DNA of 64,000 nt from Phycisphaerae bacterium (lineage in GTDB: Bacteria > Planctomycetota > Phycisphaerae > Phycisphaerales > SM1A02). The position numbers were made by a program, and so were the translations under genes. Positions 1 to 8,100 of the stretch are shown piece by piece. The stretch covers positions 372,001 through 436,000 of the forward strand of contig PBAX01000022.1 in NCBI GenBank assembly GCA_002716385.1, read 5' to 3'. Every line of letters begins with the position of its first letter. Positions within the stretch are counted from its first letter, which is position 1. Below the pieces are notes generated by a model. It was given only the letters and a program-made list of their open reading frames with translations. It was not told the DNA's origin and ran no database searches.

Positions 1-669
1 ACCGAGCCTGAGTCCCTTGGATGTGAGCATCTGATTGATCTCGACCAGTGAAGTCTCACCGAAGTTCTTGTAGCTGAGCAGTTCGGCCTCGCTCACCTTG
101 AGAAGATCTCCGAGTGTCCTGATCTGCATCTTCTTGAGACAGTTCCTGGCTCGGACGGACAACTCGAAATCGGTAACGGGTGTGTCGAGAAGAGCGTTCT
201 GCTTGGCGAGATCCCGAGCCTGCTCCTCGTCGTAGTACATGTCCTTGGAGGAGAGAACGTCCTTCATGAAGAGACGGGCTCTCGGATGGTTCGGATCGGT
301 ATCCAGAATCTGCCGCAGACAGCGTTCCGCACCGATGATGTCACCCCGATCCTCGAGGATCACAGCGAGGTTCAACAGCACGTTGATCGACGGTCTCGTC
401 TGCCGCTGGATGATCTCCTCGTAGAGTGAGATCGATTCGGCTTCCTCACCAACGAGATCCAGAAGGTAGGCGAGTCTGAAGGCCACCTCGTCATTGGATG
501 TCGCTGTTCGAAGCACCTCGATGGCGGCTATCCGGTTGCCATCGGCTTCATGGGCCGCTGCCTCCTTCAGAACGGTGGCGGCATCCGCATTGGTGTGTCC
601 GGCGACCGTGGTTCCTATGGAGCTGCCGCCGATGACGGTGTCCAGGGCATTTGAGGATTCGTGAGACAT
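1..669 (-). CDS. TPR protein with RNA polymerase alpha C-terminal domain (partial)
   Basis: The frame is open from an ATG at 669 to the window edge, giving 223 residues without the C-terminus. Residues about 30-150 look like degenerate TPR helices (alternating Ala/Leu, a DTDPNHPRA turn). Residues about 165-223 closely match the bacterial alpha-CTD: VTDFELSVRARNCLKKM, then LGDLL, then NFGETSLVEIN and SKGLRLG. The Arg and Asn that contact UP-element DNA in E. coli (R265, N268) are kept, while the K298 position is Thr. It cannot be ordinary RpoA because the assembly N-terminal domain is replaced by TPRs. Such stand-alone alpha-CTD/TPR proteins are known in planctomycetes. A DNA-binding or polymerase-associated regulatory role is inference. 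Confidence 0.85.
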   Translation of the reverse strand, partial: MSHESSNALDTVIGGSSIGTTVAGHTNADAATVLKEAAAHEADGNRIAAIEVLRTATSNDEVAFRLAYLLDLVGEEAESISLYEEIIQRQTRPSINVLLNLAVILEDRGDIIGAERCLRQILDTDPNHPRARLFMKDVLSSKDMYYDEEQARDLAKQNALLDTPVTDFELSVRARNCLKKMQIRTLGDLLKVSEAELLSYKNFGETSLVEINQMLTSKGLRLG

Positions 670-780
670 GCTGTTAACTCCGGAAACTCGGGTTCCTGTT
701 CGCGATCGCGTATGGTAACCCGCCAATGGACAAGGGACAATGCCACCTTCCTCCCAAACCCCCTAAGGAGCCGTGTACCC

Positions 781-1734
781 ATGTTTCTCCGATTCCAAAG
801 CCGTCTGGCCCCCTATCTGATGATCCCGATGGCCCTCCTGTTCACCGGATGTCAGACCGGAAAGGCACCAGCCACCCCTTCGACCGTCGATGTACGGAAC
901 GAACTCCGAATCGAGTTGGCTGATGGGGATTCCCTGGACTGGGAGGATTTCATCGAGCGGATCGCGGAAACGGACGTGATTCTGCTTGGTGAGGAACATG
1001 ATGATGCCAACGGACATGCCGTCCAGCTGGCTGTGGTCGAGGATGTGCTTGATCGCAGGAATGGCGGCACATTGGCAATGGAGATGCTCGAGCGGGATGA
1101 GCAGATTCTCATCGACGACCATGTCGATGGAGTCATCGATGCGAAGGCCTTCGCCAAGGAAACGGGTTCAGCATCCTGGGCTGGAGAGGGTAGTTGGTTC
1201 GCCTGGTATCAACCGATCATTGATGCGGCTCTGGCTCGAAATGGAAAAGTCGTGGCGGCGAATGCCCCTAGACGGTACGTGCGTCTGGCAAGAATCGAGG
1301 GATGGGAACGGATCCAGAACCTACCGGATGATCGCCGACAACTTTTCACTGTTCCAAAAACGCCCATTGAGGGAATGTATCGCGAACGTTTCTTCGAGAT
1401 TATGAACCCGGCCAACCACGGTACTGATGAGGAGGACGCTGAACCGGGTATCGATCCTGAGATCATTGAATCCTTCTACAAGGCTCAACAGGTGTGGGAT
1501 GCCACTATGGCGCAATCTGTCGCCCAATCCGTTCAGCAAGGTGACACACCGGTGATACTGCTTGTTGGTAGATTCCATGTGGACCACGAGGGAGGGACGG
1601 TCACGGAAATCCGGAATCTCATACCGAATCACAATATCGTGACCGTGACTCTCGAAAGTGGTCGGGGTGAACCGCTTGAAACCGGAAAAGGGAGTCCACC
1701 TTCCGACATCATTGTCCATACAGGTGGAAACTGA
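781..1734 (+). CDS. ChaN-like (Tiki superfamily) lipoprotein
   Basis: A 317-residue protein. The ATG at 781 is chosen over one at 661 because AAGGAG lies 10 nt upstream and the product then begins with a lipoprotein signal ending in LLFTGC. The ILLGEEHDD motif followed by a His-rich helix, MEMLERD, and a late LVGRFHVDHEGG segment is typical of the ChaN/DUF399 haem-binding and TIKI metalloprotease-like fold, where the GExH and late His motifs form the active or ligand site. It is probably anchored in the outer membrane or periplasm and may bind haem or iron. It diverges from the alpha-CTD/TPR gene across a 111-bp spacer. The family call is fairly firm; the ligand is inference. Confidence 0.8.
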   Translation: MFLRFQSRLAPYLMIPMALLFTGCQTGKAPATPSTVDVRNELRIELADGDSLDWEDFIERIAETDVILLGEEHDDANGHAVQLAVVEDVLDRRNGGTLAMEMLERDEQILIDDHVDGVIDAKAFAKETGSASWAGEGSWFAWYQPIIDAALARNGKVVAANAPRRYVRLARIEGWERIQNLPDDRRQLFTVPKTPIEGMYRERFFEIMNPANHGTDEEDAEPGIDPEIIESFYKAQQVWDATMAQSVAQSVQQGDTPVILLVGRFHVDHEGGTVTEIRNLIPNHNIVTVTLESGRGEPLETGKGSPPSDIIVHTGGN

Positions 1735-1798
1735 TTTCCAAATACAGGCGATCAAATGAAAATACAAACATGCATATAGGGTGGATTTGTTAATCCGA

Positions 1799-2800
1799 TC
1801 AAACCGGTCTGTCGGACGCCGCTCTCATTAGACGATCCCTGATGGCGATCCAATTCGGATCCTCTTCGCCGTTTGATTCGATGAGAATCAGATCAGCCTG
1901 CTCCGAATCCGCCTTTCGAAGCGCATCGTACAGATCCTGTGCATACCCATCGGGATCCGATGGCATGGCAAGAAGCGTATGGGGTGGTTGAACCATTTCG
2001 TGGTGATCCGGATTCGAGACCAGAACGACACATCGCTCGGTCATGTTCGAGAGCCGATGGCGCATTTCCTCGACATCGACCAGAAGACAGTTCGTCTGTG
2101 GCGAGTAGTGACTCTCCATGGTGCCTGGTGATGCCGATGTATGGTGGAGCTCGGTGTATTCCACGGAACCGATGAGGTTCTGGAGCACTTCGGCTGTCAA
2201 GGCGCCTGGACGAAGGATTCTCGGTGGATCCACTGTCATGTCGAGAACCGTCGATTCGATTCCGACGTGGCATCTGTCGCCATCGAGGATGATCATGCCG
2301 TCGGCCGCTGGGTCAGCGGAGTAGTCGTCCAGAACATGTTGGGCGCAGGTTGGTGAGACCTCGCCTGATCGGTTTGCCGAAGGTGCGGAGATTGGTTTTC
2401 CATAGGCTTCCAGCAATGCGCGGGCAACTGGATGCTGTGGACTGCGAACCGCGAGTGTCGGTCGTCCACCCGATGCCAGATCGGGAACCACGCCTGATCT
2501 TCCCAGAACAAGCGTCAATGGACCGGGCCACCAGGCTTCTGCCAGCAGAGTGCAACGATCATCCCAGCCGGTCGTGAGACTGCGGGCACCCTCGATGTCC
2601 AGAACATGGGCGATGAGTGGATTGTCGCTCTGCCTACCCTTCAATCGATAGATGGATGCGAGGGATGATTCATCAAGTGTTCCACCACCAAGTCCGTAGA
2701 CGGTCTCGGTTGGGAAGACCACCAACGAACCGCGTTCCAGATCGGCTGCCGCCTCCTGAATCGATTCGTTGTTAGCCGGGAGTATGCGTGGTCCGATCAT
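1799..2800 (-). CDS. tsaC: L-threonylcarbamoyladenylate synthase (TsaC/Sua5)
   Basis: A 333-residue protein. Residues about 15-210 carry the YrdC/Sua5 domain: VVFPTETVYGLGGG, RLKGRQSDNPL, PGPLTLVL and SAPSANRSGEVSPT. The ~120-residue C-terminal extension, after the hinge near PGTMESHYSP, is the Sua5-type domain, so this is the long Sua5 form. It makes threonylcarbamoyl-AMP from Thr, bicarbonate and ATP, the first step of t6A modification at A37 of ANN-decoding tRNAs. TsaB, which acts in the next step, is encoded at 54512-55189. It follows the TolC-like gene on the same strand with a 7-bp gap, so they may be co-transcribed. Confidence 0.93.
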   Translation of the reverse strand: MIGPRILPANNESIQEAAADLERGSLVVFPTETVYGLGGGTLDESSLASIYRLKGRQSDNPLIAHVLDIEGARSLTTGWDDRCTLLAEAWWPGPLTLVLGRSGVVPDLASGGRPTLAVRSPQHPVARALLEAYGKPISAPSANRSGEVSPTCAQHVLDDYSADPAADGMIILDGDRCHVGIESTVLDMTVDPPRILRPGALTAEVLQNLIGSVEYTELHHTSASPGTMESHYSPQTNCLLVDVEEMRHRLSNMTERCVVLVSNPDHHEMVQPPHTLLAMPSDPDGYAQDLYDALRKADSEQADLILIESNGEEDPNWIAIRDRLMRAASDRPV

Positions 2801-2807
2801 GTTCAGC

Positions 2808-4583
2808 TCAGTGGAGTGTGTACGGATCGAAGTCGCCGTTCTCGTCGAGTGTCTGGAGACCTATCTGATTGATGTTCAGCGTGGTCCCCATTGCCTCGTA
2901 CATCCTCGATACGGAGATGTTGAAATCAACGATCGCGAGGAATTCCTCACTTCTCGCGTTGCCCAACTGTGCCTGTGTGGTGAACAGGAGATTCAGGAAG
3001 GTGGGTGTGAGACTCGCCAGTGTCTGTCGTTCGATCTCGAGTGCACGAAGCGATTCCGCGGCCGCAACACGTGAGATTCTGGTGGCTCTTATCAATCTGG
3101 CGTTGTTAAGAACCTGCCGCATGGCGGTCTTGACATCCAATATCACCTGAAGCAATGTTCTTCGATACGCGACCATGGAAGCGCTTCGTTCCAGTCTGGA
3201 AGCGCGAAACGCCGCCTCCGGTCCACGGTTCCCTAGTGGATACTGGAATACAAGTCCGACCAGATATGAGATGTACGAACCCGAGAAGGCGCCGTCGTAT
3301 CCCTCGCTGTATGTCTCACCCAGTCCCTGTGTATTCACACTCGCCTGAAAATCCAATTCGGGAAGACGGCCGTTGTCGGCTACAACCTCGTTGATCTCGG
3401 CGATATCGATTTCATACAGTGATTTGCGAACATCGGGACGGTTGGCGATGGCCTTCAGGAGCGATTCCCTCAGTTCCAGCTCGATCGGAGCATGAACCAT
3501 CTCGTCCTCGGGCTCGAGTACCGGTTCACCAGAAAGCGGGATGTCGGGATTGTTCATCAAGAGCTTCAGGTAATCAGAAGCCTCCTTCACCTGCTCCTGA
3601 TAGTTGATGATATTGACCCTGCGCTCTTCCACAGTGGCCACCGCCTGTGCCCAGTCCGCGATGTTGGCGTCGTAGCTTCTACGGCGATTGATGAGATCGA
3701 GAAGTTCCTCCGCGGCTTCGACCAACCACTGTTGAATGGCCAGATTCCGCCAGGCCATGGCGAGATTCCAGTAGGCGATCTCTGTTTCCGTGATGGTTGT
3801 TATCAACTGGCTTCGAAGATCCTCGATGGCCGATTCCTCGAGTTTTCTCGCTATGAAGACATCAGCCAGATTCACCGCTTGACCGAAACCCTGGAGAATC
3901 GGTTGTTCGAGTTCCAGAGCGAACGTCGGTTGTGAGCCTGGGTTGGGGTTGAATTTCAGGTTGTCGTAATCCCGTTGCAGCTGACGATCCATGCTTGTGG
4001 ACAACTTCACCTCACCACCGGTCGTGAGCTTCTTGGCTAAACCGACGTCGTATTGAAATTGCTCGACACGGGCGAGGCCGACATTGAGCGGTTGGTTTCC
4101 GTCGGTTTCAACGACTGTGGTCGGGGTGCGGGATCTGCCGAAGGAGACACCGGCACCGAGAATGATGTCGAAGACAGCGGAGGCCTGTATGACCTCCTCC
4201 TTCTTGATGGCGGGTTGAAGTCTCGCTGATTGGAGATCGAGGTTGTTTATGACGGCCGAACGTACCGCTTGATCCAGATTGATCGGTTGGCGTTGGGAGG
4301 ACTCGCCACTGAGATCGGGACCCAGATCTGCATTCAGATCCGCTCCGGGTGGAACCGGGGTCAAGGCATCGAGTTCATCCCGCCTGTCGGCGAGGATGGT
4401 CTCTATCTCACCGGGTTGCTCGGTTGTCGCCTCCCGTTCGAGCTGATCGACCGACTGCATCTCCTGCTCGATGATCCTCGTCAACCCCTTGTCCAAATAT
4501 GGACCATGATCAGGACCTTCCAGCGGTGACGAGCAGGCTGTGATCAAAATCGGGGGCAGGAGGATGAAAGCGATTTTCCGCAT
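2808..4583 (-). CDS. TolC-family outer-membrane lipoprotein
   Basis: A 591-residue protein starting with a lipoprotein signal (MRKIAFILLPPILITAC), so Cys17 is probably lipidated. After a ~90-residue linker come two long alpha-helical halves of the TolC/OEP fold (about 100-330 and 350-560). Examples are LDQAVRSAVINNLDLQSARLQPAIK and the second-half NRPDVRKSLYEIDIAE..NEVVADNGRLPELDFQASV. TolC trimers form the outer-membrane channel of type I or efflux systems. No adaptor or pump gene is adjacent. A second TolC-like lipoprotein is at 50719-52530. The substrate is unknown. Confidence 0.85.
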   Translation of the reverse strand: MRKIAFILLPPILITACSSPLEGPDHGPYLDKGLTRIIEQEMQSVDQLEREATTEQPGEIETILADRRDELDALTPVPPGADLNADLGPDLSGESSQRQPINLDQAVRSAVINNLDLQSARLQPAIKKEEVIQASAVFDIILGAGVSFGRSRTPTTVVETDGNQPLNVGLARVEQFQYDVGLAKKLTTGGEVKLSTSMDRQLQRDYDNLKFNPNPGSQPTFALELEQPILQGFGQAVNLADVFIARKLEESAIEDLRSQLITTITETEIAYWNLAMAWRNLAIQQWLVEAAEELLDLINRRRSYDANIADWAQAVATVEERRVNIINYQEQVKEASDYLKLLMNNPDIPLSGEPVLEPEDEMVHAPIELELRESLLKAIANRPDVRKSLYEIDIAEINEVVADNGRLPELDFQASVNTQGLGETYSEGYDGAFSGSYISYLVGLVFQYPLGNRGPEAAFRASRLERSASMVAYRRTLLQVILDVKTAMRQVLNNARLIRATRISRVAAAESLRALEIERQTLASLTPTFLNLLFTTQAQLGNARSEEFLAIVDFNISVSRMYEAMGTTLNINQIGLQTLDENGDFDPYTLH

Positions 4584-4719
4584 TGGTGTGAATCCTACCG
4601 CGCAGCCGACGTGAAGCCCCGATCAGCCGGCCTGAAACCTGTTTTCAAGCCTCGACACCGGAATGGTCCGCATAGGTGGATTCCTGAATTCGGATTGTTT
4701 TCCACCGGTTGCCAAGGGG

Positions 4720-4748
4720 CTGACCGCAGGACCTTTGAGTCGTATAGT
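4720..4748 (+). promoter_or_regulatory. Probable sigma70-type promoter of the SH3-like gene
   Basis: CTGACC at 4720-4725 and TATAGT at 4743-4748 are separated by 17 nt. A GGAGGG Shine-Dalgarno sequence follows at 4758-4763, 10 nt before the ATG at 4774. This is one of the few promoters in the window with both hexamers and a conventional leader (about 19 nt). Confidence 0.5.
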
Positions 4749-4773
4749 CTGGGTCTAGGAGGGATCCAGAAAC

Positions 4774-6072
4774 ATGTCCATTTTCAGCCTGATCATCACC
4801 TGCCTCGCCTTCTCGCAACCCACAACCCCACCGGTGGACGAATTGTTCATCGTGGAGGCCGACAACACGCTGGTCAGATGTGGGGCAGCCGAGAACTACT
4901 ACGCATTTCAGCAGGTACCTGTTGGTTCGATCATCCATGTCGTAGACAACAAGGTCAATTGGGGAAGAGTGCCCGCCACTGGCCCTGTTTTCGCCGATTC
5001 ATGGGGATGGATCAGGCAACCTGTCAACGAGCCGGGACGGTTCACGGTCCTGACTGATGGATCAGGGAAGACACTCGATACGACGGCTGTATTCGCTGCG
5101 GATCTCTCCAATCCAAGTCCACAGAAGGCCTGGAGGCAGGTCTGCATGCTGCCCATGGACACATCTGTTGAAATCATTGAACAGACAACTGGTGAAATCG
5201 ACGGCAAGTCCTTCAATTTCTACAAGGTCCGGTTGCCCGGAGCAGCTGAAGGTTGGATCAACATGGCGAACCTTAGACCAGCGGATCCGAAGGATCTGGA
5301 TCTCTGGACTGGAGGTGTGTCCCTATTGGTGGATGAGACGATCGTCCTCGAGACTGAATCGGGAATCGAGATCGTCGAGGAGGTTCGAGAAGAGGTGTCC
5401 ACACCTTCCACCGAACCCTCCTATCTAGCCAGATATCTAAAGGACAGGGATAACCAGATCGTCGATGATTCGAGTCAACCTGAAACCAAGTTGGTTGAGG
5501 AGAAGATCATCCTCATCGAACCCATCTCGCATCAGAAGCGTTTCTTTAACACACTGGAGACGATCTACGCATCAATTCCCGCGACTGACATGTCTCGTCA
5601 GATGATGGAAAAGCTTGTTGATGGATACAGGATCGTTGCGACGGAGGATGTCGAAATCGAACCGGAAGCGGCCTTGATGGCGACAGTCAGAATCCGTCAA
5701 CTCGAGATGGCTGCGGTGCTCCGTGAACAGAATCGTTCACTTGAGGACCTAGACATAATCACGCGTCTGGCCAACAACGATGTTTCGATCATTCGACAGG
5801 TACTCGACGAGCCTGTCGAATATGCCGTTCTTGGCCGATTGAATGTCTCGAGCGTATTCACGGGAACGGATGGTCGACCGACCTTCTATCGTGTCGAGGA
5901 TCCGATGAATGGCCGTACATTGGCGTATCTCGAGCCCAGTGGAACCGCCGATGTCACATCGATGATCGGTCAATGGATCGGTGTCGTTGGGAAGATGGAG
6001 TTCGACAGTCGCTGGCGGATCCAGGTGATCGAACCGGAACGTGTCGATCTGGTGGCTGCGACTCTCAATTGA
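4774..6072 (+). CDS. Secreted protein with SH3-like repeats, function unknown
   Basis: A 432-residue protein with a short N-terminal hydrophobic signal (MSIFSLIITCLAFSQP). Two stretches resemble bacterial SH3 (SH3b) beta barrels. The first is about 22-80 (VEADNTLVRCGAAENYYAFQ, then WGWIRQP); the second is about 105-170, ending in AEGWINMANLRP. The remainder is acidic and helical, ending in a beta-rich segment (VLGRLNVSSVFTG, then IGVVGKMEFDSRWRIQVIEPERV). SH3b domains usually bind peptidoglycan peptides, so a periplasmic, wall-facing role is likely but unproven. No catalytic motif was recognised. Confidence 0.65.
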   Translation: MSIFSLIITCLAFSQPTTPPVDELFIVEADNTLVRCGAAENYYAFQQVPVGSIIHVVDNKVNWGRVPATGPVFADSWGWIRQPVNEPGRFTVLTDGSGKTLDTTAVFAADLSNPSPQKAWRQVCMLPMDTSVEIIEQTTGEIDGKSFNFYKVRLPGAAEGWINMANLRPADPKDLDLWTGGVSLLVDETIVLETESGIEIVEEVREEVSTPSTEPSYLARYLKDRDNQIVDDSSQPETKLVEEKIILIEPISHQKRFFNTLETIYASIPATDMSRQMMEKLVDGYRIVATEDVEIEPEAALMATVRIRQLEMAAVLREQNRSLEDLDIITRLANNDVSIIRQVLDEPVEYAVLGRLNVSSVFTGTDGRPTFYRVEDPMNGRTLAYLEPSGTADVTSMIGQWIGVVGKMEFDSRWRIQVIEPERVDLVAATLN

Positions 6073-6091
6073 CGCAGCCTGACATCTGAAA

Positions 6092-6164
6092 TGGAGCTGG
6101 ACGGGCTCGAACCGACGACTTCCTGCTTGCAAAGCAGGCGCTCTCCCAACTGAGCTACAGCCCC
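6092..6164 (-). tRNA. tRNA-Ala (anticodon UGC)
   Basis: The reverse strand folds into a 73-nt cloverleaf. The acceptor stem GGGGCTG/CAGCTCC contains the G3-U70 pair that identifies alanine tRNA. The D arm is GCTC...GAGC, and the anticodon stem CCTGC/GCAGG holds the loop TTTGCAA. The T arm GTCGG-TTCGAGC-CCGTC contains one U-U mismatch. The 3' end is the discriminator A followed by TTT, so CCA is not encoded. It is isolated, with no rRNA genes nearby. Confidence 0.95.
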
Positions 6165-6209
6165 TGAACCTGAAATTCTACTTCAAGCCGAAGCCTTCGG
6201 GAACACCTT

Positions 6210-6239
6210 GATGGCGGTTTCTTAGAGAACTCCGCCATC
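6210..6239 (-). terminator. Stem-loop spanning the stop codon of the small membrane operon
   Basis: GATGGCGG (6210-6217) pairs perfectly with CCGCCATC (6232-6239). An inner TTCT/AGAA pairing gives a bipartite hairpin. The TAA stop of the 86-residue gene (6222-6224) lies in the loop region. No T-run follows, so it may be a 3'-end stabiliser or a weak terminator rather than a classic intrinsic terminator. Confidence 0.4.
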
Positions 6240-6482
6240 GTCGGGCTTATCGGTCCGTGATTCGCCCTTACGGGCATGCCAGCCCACCACCAGACAAGCA
6301 GCCATGATCACCAGAAGCGTGAATGTCACCCAGAGGATGATGTCGTCGAGAAAACCATCCTCGCTGTCGATGCCGCCGATGATCGCCAGAATCACGATTG
6401 GAATCACCAGAACCATGCTGGCTTGAAAGCATCTGGACGACTTTGATTTTGGCTGTTCGCTCATCTTGGATGCGTTGGACAA
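6222..6482 (-). CDS. Small two-helix membrane protein, unknown
   Basis: An 86-residue protein with a polar, Lys/Ser-rich N-terminus. Two transmembrane segments follow, at about 22-38 (MVLVIPIVILAIIGG) and 48-68 (IILWVTFTLLVIMAACLVVGW). The tail is charged (ARKGESRTDKPDDGG). It starts 3 bp after the stop of the upstream 63-residue gene, so the two almost certainly form an operon. No family was recognised. An internal Met7 could be the real start. Confidence 0.55.
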   Translation of the reverse strand: MSNASKMSEQPKSKSSRCFQASMVLVIPIVILAIIGGIDSEDGFLDDIILWVTFTLLVIMAACLVVGWHARKGESRTDKPDDGGVL

Positions 6483-6485
6483 TCG

Positions 6486-6677
6486 TCAATTGGGGAAGGT
6501 TGGTGGTTTTTCCTCGAGCCAATAACTGTTTGCCTCGAACGGACCACCCCAGAAACAGACCATAATGAGCCCGATCATGAAAATGGCGAAAACAACAAGG
6601 AGAACCATCCAGGCTCTCTTTTCGCACTTATCCATCCCCTGGACATTTTCAATCAGATCGGTATCGGGTGTGTTCAT
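6486..6677 (-). CDS. Very small membrane protein, unknown
   Basis: A 63-residue protein with one or two hydrophobic segments (about 24-44, WMVLLVVFAIFMIGLIMVCFW) and a polar N-terminus. A GGAGAT ribosome-binding site lies 6 nt upstream of the ATG. It is followed after 3 bp by the 86-residue membrane protein. No homologous family was recognised; the ribosome-binding site and the paired arrangement are the main evidence that it is a gene. Confidence 0.5.
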   Translation of the reverse strand: MNTPDTDLIENVQGMDKCEKRAWMVLLVVFAIFMIGLIMVCFWGGPFEANSYWLEEKPPTFPN

Positions 6678-6760
6678 GGAATATCTCCGTCAAGGAATAG
6701 TTGTACACCACCATCGACCATGAATCCAGCCATGTGTCCGGAGAACCGAACGATATCGGG

Positions 6761-7309
6761 TCATCCAAGCAGTCGATTGGCTGATTTTGGGTCCAGCTTC
6801 CATGGAATTCGGTGCTCCGAATCGGGATCCATATCAAGAACGAACTTCTGATACAGACACCGGGTCAGCCACACATCCCAGGCGTTGTAGAGACTCAGAA
6901 GCTCCAATGCCTCGTGGTCTCCCGATGACCATGATTGCCAGAGAGTGATGGCTGCTCGACCATCCATACCCTGGATCTCCGGTGGACGAGGAAGTCCGAT
7001 TGATTCCGAGACCAACTTGAGACCACCTTTGTAACCAAGTCTCCAACCATCGTGCATGACGTCTCGATGGTTTGTGTGTGGTTGAAGTCCAAAATCCTTG
7101 ATGATGAACTTCTCATCGAAGTTTCTTCCATTGAAGGTGACGAGTACATCACTATCGATCCAATGTGATCTCAGGGAATCGGGTGAATCGACATCACGAA
7201 CCCATCTGTTCCATTCACCCTTGTAGTACCAGCAGGCGGTTGTTATCACATCATCTCTTCTGGAAAGTCCCGTCGTCTCCACGTCCAGAACAAGCACATC
7301 ATCCATCAT
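6761..7309 (-). CDS. YprB-like ribonuclease H-fold exonuclease
   Basis: A 182-residue protein. The DVETTG motif (residues 9-14) supplies the first Asp/Glu pair of a DEDD exonuclease. FNGRNFDEKFI supplies the second Asp region, and YNAWDVWLT the final Asp. The spacing fits the YprB_RNaseH-like family of predicted 3'-5' exonucleases. Its ATG overlaps the RsmJ stop (ATGA at 7306-7309), implying translational coupling. At about 180 residues it is a bare catalytic domain without the TPR region of B. subtilis YprB. The nucleic-acid substrate is unknown. Confidence 0.75.
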   Translation of the reverse strand: MMDDVLVLDVETTGLSRRDDVITTACWYYKGEWNRWVRDVDSPDSLRSHWIDSDVLVTFNGRNFDEKFIIKDFGLQPHTNHRDVMHDGWRLGYKGGLKLVSESIGLPRPPEIQGMDGRAAITLWQSWSSGDHEALELLSLYNAWDVWLTRCLYQKFVLDMDPDSEHRIPWKLDPKSANRLLG

Positions 7310-8100
7310 CCACCCCCACTGTTCATGTAGACGTCGTACCTGACCATCTTTCCCTTGTAGCTCACGGATGGTTGATCGACGAGAGGTGGATCACGATCCG
7401 ATCGCTTGATGACGACCCTGTCCATCGCATGTTCCATCGCCCTGTCGAAGAGTGTCTGTACATCGGTGTCGAAACCGACTAACCGTCGCAGTATCTGAGC
7501 TGGTTTCTTGGGCAATGCTGATGAGGGGCGTGTATTGAACATGGGATCCAGATAGACGACATCGACAGTGGGATTGTTGTTTTCATCCATCCACGCGACT
7601 GCATCCTGATTGGTGATCTGGAGACGATCACCCATAATGTTGGATATCTGTTCATCACCCGTGGCCGACAGGAGCGATTCCTTGAGAAGTGTGAAGATGA
7701 TTGGATTACGCTCGACGGCGTGGACGTTCCAGCCAAGGCATGCCAGAAGAAACGCATCGTGCCCGAATCCAGCGGTCGCATCGAGGATTGTTCGCGCGGA
7801 TCTTCCGACCGCTCTGGCCAGGGGTTGTTTGAGTGAGAGGCTTCCGGATCCGGTTCTCAGATCGGTGGATCTGAAATTCATCGGCATTCCATGTCTTCGG
7901 GAGAACTCGTCCCAGAGTTCGACGCCGTCCTCGAGGATGATGATCCTGAATTCACCTGATGGAACACGTTCACCTGTGGAGATGGGAATACCAAGTGTCG
8001 AGGAAATGGATTCCGCCTTCTCGTCTCCGCCGGCCCATCGACTCTGGACCGTAACCTTAATCCCGTCAGATCTCATGGTGGAACGACTATACTCGGACAC
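7306..8100 (-). CDS. rsmJ: 16S rRNA (guanine1516-N2)-methyltransferase RsmJ
   Basis: A 264-residue class I SAM methyltransferase. RSTDLRTGSGSLSLKQPLARAVG precedes motif I (ILDATAGFGHDAFLLA), then VHAVERNP and the catalytic-type VVYLDPMF. It ends with VIKRSDRDPP..PSVSYKGKMVRYDVY, the distinctive RsmJ C-terminal signature. It methylates N2 of G1516 in 16S rRNA using SAM. Start choice is open. The ATG at 8100 abuts the divergent ATG at 8101. The ATG at 8076 sits 9 nt after a minus-strand TATAGT and may be the real leaderless start. Confidence 0.9.
   Translation of the reverse strand: MSEYSRSTMRSDGIKVTVQSRWAGGDEKAESISSTLGIPISTGERVPSGEFRIIILEDGVELWDEFSRRHGMPMNFRSTDLRTGSGSLSLKQPLARAVGRSARTILDATAGFGHDAFLLACLGWNVHAVERNPIIFTLLKESLLSATGDEQISNIMGDRLQITNQDAVAWMDENNNPTVDVVYLDPMFNTRPSSALPKKPAQILRRLVGFDTDVQTLFDRAMEHAMDRVVIKRSDRDPPLVDQPSVSYKGKMVRYDVYMNSGGG
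8086..8093. promoter_or_regulatory. Shared divergent -10 element (rsmJ / Dabb gene)
   Basis: ACTATACT contains TATACT on the plus strand (8088-8093), 7 nt before the ATG at 8101. It also contains TATAGT on the minus strand (8091-8086), 9 nt before the internal RsmJ ATG at 8076. With transcription starting about 7 nt past the -10, both mRNAs would be leaderless or nearly so. There is no Shine-Dalgarno on either side and no convincing -35. Confidence 0.5.

Noticed and set aside
661-780. ChaN start at 661
   Set aside because: That start overlaps the divergent gene and delays the lipoprotein signal by 40 residues; the ATG at 781 has AAGGAG and an immediate signal peptide.
1783-1796. Terminator after tsaC (GGATT-TGTT-AATCC)
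   Set aside because: Only a 5-bp AT-rich stem with no U-tract; chance level.
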